A stretch of 64,000 bases of DNA from positions 56,240 through 120,239 of the forward strand of contig MSJH02000512.1 of NCBI GenBank assembly GCA_001931875.2, given 5' to 3'. The notes below the pieces were generated by a model that was not told the DNA's origin, did no database searches, and saw nothing but the letters and a program-made list of their open reading frames with translations. Source of the DNA: Byssochlamys sp. IMV 00236 (taxonomy: Eukaryota > Ascomycota > Eurotiomycetes > Eurotiales > Thermoascaceae). This document shows positions 44,477 through 55,125 of the stretch, in pieces. Both the position numbers and the translations under genes were made by a program. Each line of letters begins with the position of its first letter. The first letter of the stretch is position 1.

Positions 44477-47429
44477 ATGAAGTACGATATCCCAACCCTG
44501 CTGGCCATGAGCCCCAACGGCTCTATCGATATTGGCAAGTTCAGTGTCCATGCACTGGAAAGTAAGTATCTTTTCACGTCACTGGAATAGAGAAACATGA
44601 AGACACTGACGCGTGAGCCAGACAACCTTCTTAGCCGCCGCAGAGCAAGTGCGAACATTTTGACTGAACGCTCTGTCAACCGCTCTCGTGTGGCTTCGAG
44701 CTTCTCTGCTACCCATAGCGAGGACTCTCCCTTTACTTCAGGAGGCCCTCTTCAATATCCCTGCCGGCAGCCTCGCAACGCTCCGCATGGAAATCTGGCA
44801 CAGACAGACGTTGGATTTGCTCGTTTCCTCAAAGAGCACGCATCCCCTAAGCACCACCGCGTCACTGCTGGAGGACGCATCGTTCCCATGAATTCAGAAC
44901 TGCCCGCTCCGCAGTTCAAGCTGCCGACGAAAAAAGAAGAAGCGGCCAGCTCCGGTAATCATCGCAGGTCTGAGGCTCTGACTGAACGCAGAGCCAGCAG
45001 CAGTGGAATACACATTGCTCCTACACGAGATGCTCATGGTAACGCCAACTCCAACGCCATAGAACATCCTTCCATCTCGGGAACCGTAGGGAGTGCTGAA
45101 GCGCCGTGTCCAGCTTTTGATGGACCCGGCTGTGATGCTCGAATCCCAGGACCCCAGCAGACAGCGCCTACCGTGCAGAATCTTTGCTCCCAGCCTCACC
45201 TTGCCTTAGGGGCCAACAACACTCACTCTTCTCAACCGGTACAAACGTATCAAGAGTGTATGACATTCGCACCAAACCATGGAGCGTATACTATATGTGC
45301 TGATCAGGTCAACTGGCTTCCAAACAATAGCTCCCTCACTGCGCAGAGAGCCCCGACACCATTTCTGGCCGCCCCGACCCAGCAGTCTGCAGCTGGACCA
45401 GTCTCCCCATTCGGAGTGCCAGTAGGAAGTATCCCTGGTATGTTCCCCTCGGGAAACACCTTGAAGTTACCAAGCGGAGCTCCGTTTTATCCTCTAGTCG
45501 GGATGAGCTCTACTCCAATCATTGGTCCAGTCTTCCCTTCCGTGAATCAGTCACTGCTTTCCATGCCACTGCCGCAAGAATCTGCAATCCAAAAGTCTCT
45601 ACAGGAGGCAAACAAACAGTACGAGACTCTTTCGGCTCAGCTTTCGAGTATTGACAGATACATGGCGCTCCATAACTTTGACCGGGACCACAGTTCGAAG
45701 AAGATATTGGTTGAAAACCGAATGCAGCTGGTGCGGGAGCTGGATGCGACACGCCTGTACAAAGAGCAGCTCGAGTCAAACCTGAGACAGCAGGAGCTCC
45801 TGACATCCACTGACAACCGGGCAGCGTGTGCATCTGGATTCGAGTCCATGTTTTCCTCAATGCGCCTGGGGGATATCTCAAATAATGCGAGTATGCAGAA
45901 CATTTGGCTTCCTGCTCTAGCTGCCGGCAATGCACATTCAATCTGGACGCCGCCCATCCAAAACGCCTTGGCATCAATGCTGCCAGCTAACGAATCACTC
46001 AACGCATCTTTTCCCTACCAGTTCCCAGCCATAGGAAGCATGGCTTCAATGCATAGCGCCTTTGCATACGGAGATCCGCGTATGAGTACCGGGAATGTCT
46101 ACAATGACCAACAGAATCGTCCCGACTGGGTCATAGGTGCAAGCCACGATGTGAATAACCAGACGATGCATGCACTTAGCACTGAGCAGACAGGAGCGAA
46201 AGACATGGGCGCAGAAAATGATGGCTGGATAGCTCCTATGCAGTCAGCCCCGCTGGAGATCAGTCATATTTACCGCAAGATCGAAGAAGCTGCTAAGCAT
46301 GGAGAGCCCATCGAGGAGCTGCTCAAAGAACTTACAGCCGTGACCACGAGACTTTCTCAGCCGCTGTCTGTAGAACATGTGGCTCTCCGTCCTCAAAGGT
46401 CATCGTTTGCTGCCACAGACAGTCACGGAGATGGAATCCAAGTCAAGTCGCAGGGCAAAGCGGCCCATGTAGGCGAAGACGTCAAATGTGCCGAAGCAGC
46501 ACAGAAACGCAACCAGTCCTTTACATCGAATGGAAAGGCCAGAGCAAAGGGAAAACCGCGTAAATCAGGACCGAGCAGCGTTCAGTCTTCAGGTAGAGGA
46601 TATCAAGGGTTACGTGAAGTGGAGGATGATGATGACGGCAAATCTTGCTATTCTTGCCTTTCAACTACTGACTCCTGGGCAACTATCCAGGAAGGAGAGT
46701 AAGTACCATTGCTGGATTAGTAGTGTGCGAAGAGAAACTGATGTCGATAATAGCAAGCGCTGGCTTGCGCGAGAGGCCGCCAAGGAAAGACTTGATGATG
46801 AATCAAACGAAGGGTAAGTTGGCGCTCTCCGAGTAATCATATGTATGGTGAACTAACCAATGCACCTATACAGAGTTGAAGGAGCTTTAAGCTCTGGAAA
46901 GAGCAGAGGTAGATCTGGGCTTGGGAATCGAGCTGTGAACATCCGCAACACCGTCGAGTGGATCCAGAACATTGACCACGAAGCTGCTCCGGCGCAAGAG
47001 CCGCGAAACGCCTCGTCCTCTTCCTCTAACCTGGGCAATCAGGGGGTCGTCAAGCAGAGCAGTTCGCAGACTGGCCCACCGTGGAAACGCAACCAACGCC
47101 GAGGACACTCGTCTAAGAAGGGATGCGCACCGGCTGTCTCTCAGAATGTCAATGCCTACGGATTCCTACCCCCATTTGATGGACCTGGAGATCAGTCAGA
47201 GACGGGGGCGTCTCGCACCGACGATAACCACGTGGGAGACGGCTATTCACGCCCGAACGAGACGCACCGGCCACATACAGCACAACAGCCTTGGTACAAG
47301 AAGAGACTGCGTGACAAGCCGGCGGCAGATGAGGTGCGCGAATTCTTTCGACGCATCGAAGCGGACGAAGAGCAGATGATGATGATGCATAAGTACCAGA
47401 TTGATGACGGCCGCGACGAAGCCCGTTAA
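44477..47429 (+). CDS. Conserved low-complexity protein with possible eIF4E-binding motif
   Basis: Exons 44477-44561, 44622-46698, 46754-46813 and 46874-47429 give 925 residues; phases agree at all junctions. I do not recognise a named family. The N-terminus MKYDIPTLLAMSPNGSIDIG contains Y-x4-L-phi (Y3-DIPT-L8-L9), the consensus by which eIF4E-binding proteins dock on the cap-binding protein. Next comes LLSRRRASANILTER, then a short block GFARFLKEHASPKHHRVTAG and GRIVPMNSELP. Most of the rest is disordered, rich in Ser, Pro, Asn, Ala. One coiled-coil segment lies in the middle (IQKSLQEANKQYETLSAQLS to YKEQLESNLRQQELL, about 45590-45800). The C-terminus is charged: PWYKKRLRDKPAADEVREFF then RRIEADEEQMMMMHKY. 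The architecture (N-terminal 4E motif, long disordered body) fits a translational repressor of the 4E-T/Eap1 kind, but this is inference. Confidence 0.75.
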
Positions 47430-48857
47430 CTAGGATGGTCAAAGACCGGAAGCATAACGGCAATCGCAGCATCTGGCACGATAGACACATTTGAGCGGAC
47501 GACTTCGGACTTAGGGACAGCATTGTGGATTTGACGCCTGGCGCTTGGAGATATCCTGGTACTGATAGTATGATTAGCACGTTGTTTGTATCAGCAGGTT
47601 AGTTTCGTTGATTGGAACGGCCGTTTATGTGGAGAGGCGGTGATTGGTGGATTGGCGGATGGCAGAGGTGAAACCGGCTGCCATCACCGGCAGACCGTCG
47701 TTGTACGCGCTTTTAGTCGAGTCTCCCTTGAGACCATTATTGCTTAGCTAGCACTGCTGACGGATGTACTCGAGCTTCATGAATGGATCAGTTAAGCCTG
47801 CAGTGGCACTGCAGAGTTTTTGATTTCGCCTCATGAGTAAGTACTGGTAGTAGTGCTGGACAGGTAGACGGACGTTGGATCTCGCCACTTGCCGCTAGAC
47901 TCAGGTCATTCATGCTGCAGACTCGGCATTGGTGCTCATAGTCCGGGACTAGTGCCGCCCAGGGGTTGGTGGATGAATTTGAACTAGAAGGAGGAGGCTC
48001 AGGGACAGAGCGGAATGTGCACGATGATCGAACGGAGCAGGATGAGTTCGGATGGATGGACGAGATGGGGTCAGAGATGGGCAGAGAGACCAGAGGAACC
48101 AGTCATTTTAACTAATTGCTCCAGGCATCAATAATAATAATAAGAAGAAGAAGAAGAATAATTAGTTAGTTAACCAAGAGAACAAGAGAAGAACCGCGGG
48201 CGAACCAAGCCAGACGCGTGGCCTGAGGCAACTGCTGGTTACAGTGGCAGTGCTTCCAATGAAATAATCGCGATGAACGATCGCAATCACCTCTCAGTCT
48301 CGGCCGGGTCGACCTGGGCCAACTAGGTAGGTTGGTTAACTAACATACTAGTTAGCTAGTTAACTACCTAGCTATCTGTCTATCCAAGGCAGTTGAGCTA
48401 CCTGAGGTTATTCAGTTCTCGTCTCGACTCTCGACTTTCAACCCCGTTCTCGGTCTCCACCTGGCACTTCCTCTTCCCTCCATTCCAACTGACCTCACTT
48501 GACTCTCTCCTTGTTCTCCGGCAACCTCCTCCCACCCATCCTGAAATTCCTCCATGTGCCTCCGTTTGTCCTGTCATTGAGGCATCTGCCCATTCGCATT
48601 TCAGACAGAGACTCTCTCTCTGTCTGCCGGGACATAGCCGGAATTTCGACGGTCGTCCGCGCGCTTGTTTCCGCCCGGTGATAGCCCGTTATCGGTGCTG
48701 GCGCTCGTTCCCGCTGCGTTGCTGAACAATCCGGCCAACCCGCCTTCCCAGGCCCTCCTTGTCCGTCGATCGACCTGTTCGTCCTGTCATTGGCCTCCAG
48801 CGGCTTCATCTTTATTATTATAACCGTCTGCCAGGACGGATTCAGCAGTCATCCGCC
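47430..48857. promoter_or_regulatory. Long leader/promoter region of the NRC-2-like kinase gene
   Basis: A 1.4-kb region between tandem genes. It contains a triplet microsatellite at 48130-48160, a cluster of short inverted TTAGTTAGTTAAC/CTAGTTAGCTAG-type repeats (48165-48375), and a strongly pyrimidine-rich block (48410-48750). No gene was recognised. Confidence 0.5.
48130..48160. repeat. AAT/AAG trinucleotide microsatellite
   Basis: Consecutive AAT then AAG triplets in the intergenic region upstream of the kinase gene. It is ordinary low-complexity sequence. Confidence 0.75.
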
Positions 48858-50963
48858 ATGACTCAACTCTTCACGTCGAACAACACGCCTGCGGTGGGCT
48901 CTGAGAAGCGCGGCAACTTTCCGGGCATCTCTCTCGCCTCCAGGAAACATTCGGGCGACTCGAACAGCAGCCACCTGCCTGCGAGGATCAAGAACTTTTT
49001 TCGAATCAACAGTAACGGCTCCCACGGTAGCAATCAGAATAGCAATGACCGCGATCGGGAAGGGGGCCAGTTGCCGGCTCTGAAGATCGAGCCAAAGGAG
49101 TCCAAATCCACCTTCAAACAGTCTCGTTTCCTGCCTACAATCGGCCGTAATCGCTCCGCCACGGTTGCCAGCGAAGGAAACCCGCTCGATGACGGCCTCT
49201 CACCTACCGCTAATGCCAACCCATACTTTGCTCACCAGGGCCAGCCAGCCCTGCGCCATCGCAACGAAGGCTCCGTACCCTCCTCTCCGCCAGACACCCC
49301 CGAGCTTCAGGTCGAGGGAATCTCTCCTGAGGACCAGGCGACAACTGCAGGAAAGGAGGAACTGGCGCGGAAGCTGCGTCGAGTCGCATCGGCGCCGAAC
49401 GCCCAGGGGCTCTTTTCCGGAAACAAGGCCGATGAGCGACCTAACACGGCGGAGCTTGGAAAGGAACCCTTAATAGAACATCCGGGAGACAGTCCTAAAC
49501 TCAGCCTCGTCGATCAGTCGGGAGAATCGAGCCCGTCTTTGCCTGTGCCCAAACTTGGCCCAGATAGCAAGCTGCCTTCCCCTGGCCAGATCAGAAACTC
49601 AGTTGCCTTTAGACGGACCTATAGCTCGAATTCGATCAAGGTCCGCAATGTGGAGGTCGGTCCTGGGAGCTTCGACAAGATCAAGCTCATTGGAAAGGGA
49701 GATGTGGGCAAGGTATATCTGGTTCGAGAGAAGAAGTCGAGTCGGCTGTATGCCATGAAAGGTGAGACAGTTGGCTTTGGGAAAGCGTTCCTTCGAGAAT
49801 GTTCAAATTGCTGACTGAACTAGTCCTGAGCAAGAAGGAGATGATTAAGCGTAACAAGATCAAGCGTGCGTTGGCAGAGCAGGAAATCTTGGCTACCAGC
49901 AACCATCCCTTTATCGTGACGCTGTACCACTCGTTCCAATCGGAAGACTATCTTTATCTCTGCATGGAATATTGCAGTGGTGGTGAATTCTTCAGAGGTA
50001 TGCGATGGACGTTTCCTAGGTATTCTCATTTGGCAGATGATTAACGCTGTATAGCCCTACAAACACGCCCGGGAAAATGCATCCCAGAGGACGACGCTCG
50101 ATTCTATGCGGCAGAGGTAACCGCAGCTCTGGAGTATCTCCACCTGATGGGCTTCATCTATCGTGACCTAAAACCGGAAAACATCCTGCTTCACCAGTCT
50201 GGGCATATCATGTTGTCTGACTTCGATTTGTCCAAACAATCTGGTCCTGGCGGTGCCCCTACCATGATCCTCGGACGCAACGGGACTTCGTCGACCTCTC
50301 TACCCACCATCGACACCAAGTCGTGCATTGCTGATTTCCGCACTAACTCCTTCGTGGGCACGGAGGAATATATCGCTCCAGAAGTCATCAAGGGATGTGG
50401 CCACACCAGTGCGGTAGACTGGTGGACCCTGGGAATCTTGATCTACGAGATGCTCTACGGGACTACGCCATTCAAGGGGAAGAACCGCAACGCTACTTTT
50501 GCAAATATCCTGCGGGACGAGGTTCCCTTCCCCGAACACTCGGGGGCACAGCAGATCTCAAAGTAAGTCTGGGGCGCTTAGTATTCTGACATGGCGATGG
50601 TGCTAATATTATGACAGTCTCTGCAAGTCTTTGATCCGTAAACTTCTCATCAAAGATGAGACGAAGCGACTGGGTGCCCGTGCAGGTGCCTCAGATGTCA
50701 AGACACACCCCTTCTTCCGACAGACCCAGTGGGCTCTGATCCGTCATATGAAGCCGCCAATGATCCCGCATCAAGGCCGTGGGATCGACACGAGCAACTT
50801 CCGCAACATGAAAGAAAGCGCAAGTGTCGATATTGGCGGAAACAGCCCGAGCAAGATGAAGGGCGTCCCGATGGACTCTGGACTTTCTACTCCTGGTGGA
50901 GAGATCGCGGATCCGTTTGAGGAATTCAACAGTGTGACATTGCACCATGATGGTGATGAGTGA
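48858..50963 (+). CDS. nrc-2: AGC-family Ser/Thr kinase, NRC-2 / FPK1 type
   Basis: Kinase related to Neurospora NRC-2 and yeast Fpk1, which phosphorylates lipid flippases and affects polarity and conidiation. Exons 48858-49761, 49824-49997, 50055-50562 and 50618-50963 give 643 residues. The N-terminal 270 residues are disordered and Ser/Pro/Asn-rich. The kinase domain starts [18 protein letters not shown] (Gly-loop about residue 279) with catalytic Lys at YAMK (301). Then come [33 protein letters not shown], the catalytic loop [11 protein letters not shown] (Asp 397) and SDFDLS in place of DFG, which is the norm for this subfamily. An insert precedes the activation segment [13 protein letters not shown]. 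Then [20 protein letters not shown]. The C-terminal extension has [20 protein letters not shown] and [13 protein letters not shown], the hydrophobic motif region. All catalytic residues are present. The start is the first ATG that begins the family-like N-terminus; the frame is open 33 codons upstream. Confidence 0.92.
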
Positions 50964-52357
50964 TAATCACTGCCGTCGATATGATCTTTTCCAAGACATA
51001 GGGTAGGTCCGCTCTTCAGCTTGAGGGCCAATGCTGCATTCACAAGGACGGACCCTGCGGTCTAGACCATGACGAATAACGGTATATGCGCTGAAAGAAG
51101 TTTTTCGGTCGGTCTCATAGTCGGCGTTTTGGGAGTGATTTGGAATCTGGCTGGTTTGCCTTGCGTGTGATGTCTTTGTGTGCTTTATTGCTGGCTCTTT
51201 TATGCGAAGTAGAAGGACGTTTGATCCGACGCTTTCATCTAGAACGTCTCCACTAATTGTTGGCTCGAGGTCCCGAGTGCTTCAGCCACGCTGTTCTGGC
51301 CGCAGAGGCCTCGACCGTGCTGGTGCGTTTATCAACCCAGCAAATTTGCTTTTCATCTTACGGTCTCTGGAACTTATTGTTGATGGATACGGTTTGCCTC
51401 GCCCCATACAGTTTCTTCCTTGTTCCCTTACGAAAACGAGACTACCTGTGTCTTTCTAGGCGTGACTACACGCTTTACACGCTTCTTGCAGAGTATGGCG
51501 TTTCCGACCCCGTTCCCCTTCTTGTTTCTGCTTTTCTTTGCTTCTCATGAGAAGCCGTGTGCGTTATGAGTACACTTGCTGTTCATTCTAGCGGTGACGA
51601 GACCAGATGAGACAAGATAAGATGAGATGCATTGATCTTGACCTTTCTCTTTTTTACTATGTGCAGTCTTGGTCTTTTGCCAGATTGGCCAGATATCTGG
51701 GCCTTTCCATCTTCCTCATGGCGGCCCGATTCCCACTCCAGCAGACTGATATCGAGTACTGTATCGATGATACATGCAGAAACCTAGCGCCATGTCAAAT
51801 TGTAGCACTGTATTTTATTATTACTAGTTAAAGACCATTTGAGAGCAAAGACCAGTGTTAGTAAAACTATCCATTAACTAAAATGATCCAACCTTCGAAC
51901 AGGCCTCATAGCAAGTAGTGCGCCTACCTTTGAAGTTCGACATGAGCGGACTGCCCGCCCGTGCTAAAACGCGTCCTTGGAGTTGCAATATCTCCGCCCC
52001 GCGCGGACAGAAACAATTGAACTGCCAGTCTCCCCTCACCGCCCCAAAACTACACAATAATAGCAAAGCGCTGACTTAAGAGCACTGCAGTCTTAGCTGA
52101 GAAGACGATCGTCGTTGTCATTGTTTTTTCTTCTCTGAATATACATACCATTGGGGTACGATCTGGTACCTCCTTTTTCTCTTTCCTGGCTTGTCCCCCA
52201 CCTGCAGCCTTCCACCTGCCAGAGACTACGAACGATCGAAGTTGTACACCATAACCGGACAAGACAAGACAGCTCTAATTGCTTCTCAGGAGCAGCAATA
52301 GAGTAAAGCAGAAGACCACCAAAAAAAGAAAGAAGAAAAAGGAAAAAAAAAGAAACC
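50964..52357. other. Spacer between the kinase and dad3
   Basis: A 1.4-kb region with the kinase 3' untranslated region, which is T-rich. It includes a GAGACAAGATAAGATGAGAT purine patch near 51605, and an A-rich stretch (52317-52355) directly before the dad3 start. Short frames at 51178-51550 overlap in two phases and are not supported. Confidence 0.45.
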
Positions 52358-52847
52358 ATGTCCGGCGACGACACTACCACAAACCTCACTTCCTCCACGA
52401 CAGAGAACCCCCTCCTCCGTCCATCCAATCCATTAGTCTCGGATCTCGAACAAGAAGTCCTAGATGAATATACACGATTACTAGAAAATGTGAATAAGGT
52501 TAGTTTAGTTATTCCCCCTCATCCCTCTCCCCTCATCCCTCTCTCCTCATTTCTCTCTATTCTTGAAGACCATACTAACCACCAATATTCTATCCTTCCC
52601 CCTACAGCTTTCCGACAAACTCGCCGATCTATCAGGAAACCCATCATCAATGACTCTCGATGGACTTCGTCTTCTCGAACGCAAAACCGCTACCGTGTGC
52701 ACGTTACTCAAGGCCAGTGTGTATAGTATCGTGTTGCAGCAGCAGATCTATAATGATGAGGAGAATAATGAGGTTGGTGGGGATGGTGGGGCCGGTTATG
52801 AGGGAGATGGTTATACTATGGGGATGGGTGATGTTACGATGAGTTAG
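52358..52847 (+). CDS. dad3: DASH complex subunit DAD3
   Basis: Subunit of the fungal DASH/Dam1 ring that couples kinetochores to spindle microtubules. Exons 52358-52498 and 52608-52847 give 126 residues. After a Ser/Thr-rich leader the family core reads PLVSDLEQEVLDEYTRLLEN then VNKLSDKLADLSGNPSSMTL, GLRLLERKTATVCTLLKASV and YSIVLQQQ, which is diagnostic of Dad3. A Gly/Asn/Asp-rich tail follows. The intron (109 nt) is highly pyrimidine-rich. Together with nuf2 at the left end, the window holds two separate kinetochore genes, although they are 50 kb apart. Confidence 0.92.
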
Positions 52848-53532
52848 GAGGGGGTGTGTTTGTTTGGAGATGGGATGAGGGCGCATACTTTTTTTTTCTC
52901 TTTTTCGTTTCGTTTTGTTGTGTTGAAAGACGCATGAATACCCGGGTTTCATTGGGCTGGCGTTTGTGTCGAGGGTGTTTATACATTTTCTGATTGAGGA
53001 TGGGGTAGATGTTGTTGTTTTTATTACTTTGGAAGTGTATAGGGCTGCGAATGCGATCGTATAGTACATACTTCCTAAAGACAGGTTGATGAGATTTGTA
53101 TACTGTACAGTTGTTTTGTGTTGTTTAGTTGGGATCAGATGAACACGTCTGAAAAGATCCGTGAAGACACTTAGCGTAATCTAGCTTCAATGGATATCTA
53201 TTTTTCCTTCGTAGTCTTTTTGGATAAAGGGGATGATCCTATGCAGTTACAAGTACATGTGAATATGAAATCAAAAAATGGAATTACGTACAGCACCGGG
53301 CAGAAAAAAGACGGTTGGAAAATGAAATGACAGCATCTTCTCTGACTCCGTGCCTGCGCTTTGTGTATCGTGCCCATACTCGTACAGCCCATCTAAGCAT
53401 GCCAGATAGAAAGGCGGCCAAAGAAAAAAATAAAGCCTAATCCATATCAAAACAGTGGCTCGTTATATAGAAGTGGCTCAAGCAACCCGCCAGCCTGTCA
53501 AGGACAAGGGATAGAGAGGAATGAGGGTACAT
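52848..53532. other. Convergent spacer
   Basis: A 685-bp region between the stops of dad3 and the uS5m gene, T/G-rich then A-rich, consistent with two 3' untranslated regions. Nothing else was recognised. Confidence 0.45.
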
Positions 53533-54833
53533 TTAGACCCTGCCGGCGTAGTAGACCTTCCGCACATCGACCAGCTTCTTGCCCCTGGCGCGGGCAACGT
53601 CCTCTGGGTTCCGCTGGCTCATCAAGGCCTCGTAGGCGGCCTTCACCGTGTTCATGGGGTTCCTCGAGCGGGTGACTCGTGCAGCCAGATCATGAATACC
53701 GGCGGCTCGGCACATTTCGAAGATCAAGTGCTGACAGCGGAGACCAAAACCTGAAAGCAAGCATCACTCGTTAGTCAAGAACTCTAGATATGATACGGAA
53801 AGGACGAAGCCATACCTGGAGGACGGTTCATCAATAGCAGCTCGACAGCTCCAACCTTTCCTCGGACATCACCGAAGATAGTACGGTTCTCATAACGTTG
53901 GATCGGCTGCATGTTTCTGATGGCTCGGTACTTGGATTGTGTCATCGCATCGCCCGACTCTTCGGACTTGGCCTCTCCAATACCGAGGAGACCATTGCCG
54001 TTACCGGCAATTGACAGACAGTACTGTCTGCGGACCTTACCCAGACGTGTCTGGTTGACGACTGCGTGCGAAACCAGAGTCTTCAGCTTCAAAGACCGGA
54101 TCATGTCGGGAGTGTAACCAGTGGCCTGGAGTAGGCGCTTCAACGCATCCGTCATTTCCTCCGACTCCTTTCCTTTCTGTTCGCCCTCCTTGACGGCATT
54201 CTGGGGCCTGGGGTCTTGAGTCAGAGACTCTCCCTCCTTGAACAGCGGCGGCACCAGCGCAGTGTGTGGGTTGAGCTCATTCTCCTCCTTGCCCTTGGTC
54301 AAGCGCAGGGTCTCCGCGAAACGGACCCAGTCAGCCGCGGTTGCATTTTCAGGCATCTCTGCGAAGAAGCGAGCAAAATCGGCGGCGAAGTCATCATCAT
54401 CCTTGAGTTCCGCGTTGTAGTCGGAGTTGGACTCGGGTGCCCGGACGTGCTTGTCGACCACCGGCTCGATTGTTGAGAAGTCGTCCAGATATTGGAGCTT
54501 CATAGGATCCCTTCGGATTGCAAACTGCTCTGCCAGGTCCTTCGGGTCGATCGCAGACTCACCAGCCTCGATAGCGGCGATCTGAGCCTCCGAATACTCC
54601 TCGGAAAGACGCGCCTTCTCCTCCTCGGTGTACGGCTTGAAGTCCTCCGGCTTGAGATCGCGAGTGATATCCTGGATATTCTTCAGATCGGTCGCCTTGA
54701 TATTCGGGTACTTTGGCTTCCGGTCAAACTGTGCAGCTGATACAGAGAACTGTCGTCGAGGCACGCGAGCGCCGGTATTGACAGTTCGAGAAAAGCTGCA
54801 GAACAGACATCGTGCCGACCGTGAGACGCTCAT
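53533..54833 (-). CDS. mrps5: Mitochondrial small-subunit ribosomal protein uS5m (MRPS5)
   Basis: Protein of the mitoribosomal small subunit. Exons on the minus strand 53816-54833 and 53533-53750 give 411 residues from MSVSRSARCLFCSFSRTVNT, which is an import-signal-like start rich in Ser and Arg. An upstream in-frame ATG (54989) would add 52 Pro/Leu-rich residues and is less likely. A long fungal N-terminal extension (IQDITRDLKPEDFKPYTEEE, DDDDFAADFARFFAEMPENA) precedes the S5 RNA-binding domain LKLKTLVSHAVVNQTRLGKV, RRQYCLSIAGNGNGLLGIGE. The C-terminal S5 domain has IFGDVRGKVGAVELLLMNRP, then GFGLRCQHLIFEMCRAAGIH and DLAARVTRSRNPMNTVKAAY. The gene is convergent with dad3 and divergent from trm2 over 292 bp. 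Confidence 0.92.
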
Positions 54834-55125
54834 GGCGACGACTTGTTGTGCTCTACCCCCAGAAAGGGCCCTCTGCAAGCCCCAATGGATGGCAGATGAG
54901 GCAGGGGAACGAGGTGGTGGTGGTGGGTGTTCCTGGTGGAGGAGCAGAGCAGCAAGAGGATTGCCGGGATGAAGTTCGGAGAAAGACAAATTCTCATGGA
55001 GCGATTCGGCCTCTCACCGTCCGCGCATTTCGCCTTAGCCTTTCCCTAAAGATTATTTCCCCCGGCGCAAACCACCCCGCTTCGTTCTTTTTTTTCTTTT
55101 CCCCCACGGCGACTTTGTCTCCTTC
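54834..55125. promoter_or_regulatory. Divergent promoter region mrps5 / trm2
   Basis: A 292-bp spacer shared by a mitoribosomal gene and a tRNA methyltransferase gene. A run of T and C at 55085-55120 directly precedes trm2. It may drive both genes. Confidence 0.5.

Noticed and set aside
50147..50566. Separate small kinase gene starting [12 protein letters not shown]
   Set aside because: It is the third exon of the NRC-2-like kinase; splice phases link it to the Gly-loop exon.
54834..54989. 52-residue N-terminal extension of uS5m
   Set aside because: Pro/Leu-rich sequence unlike an import signal; the downstream ATG begins a typical presequence.
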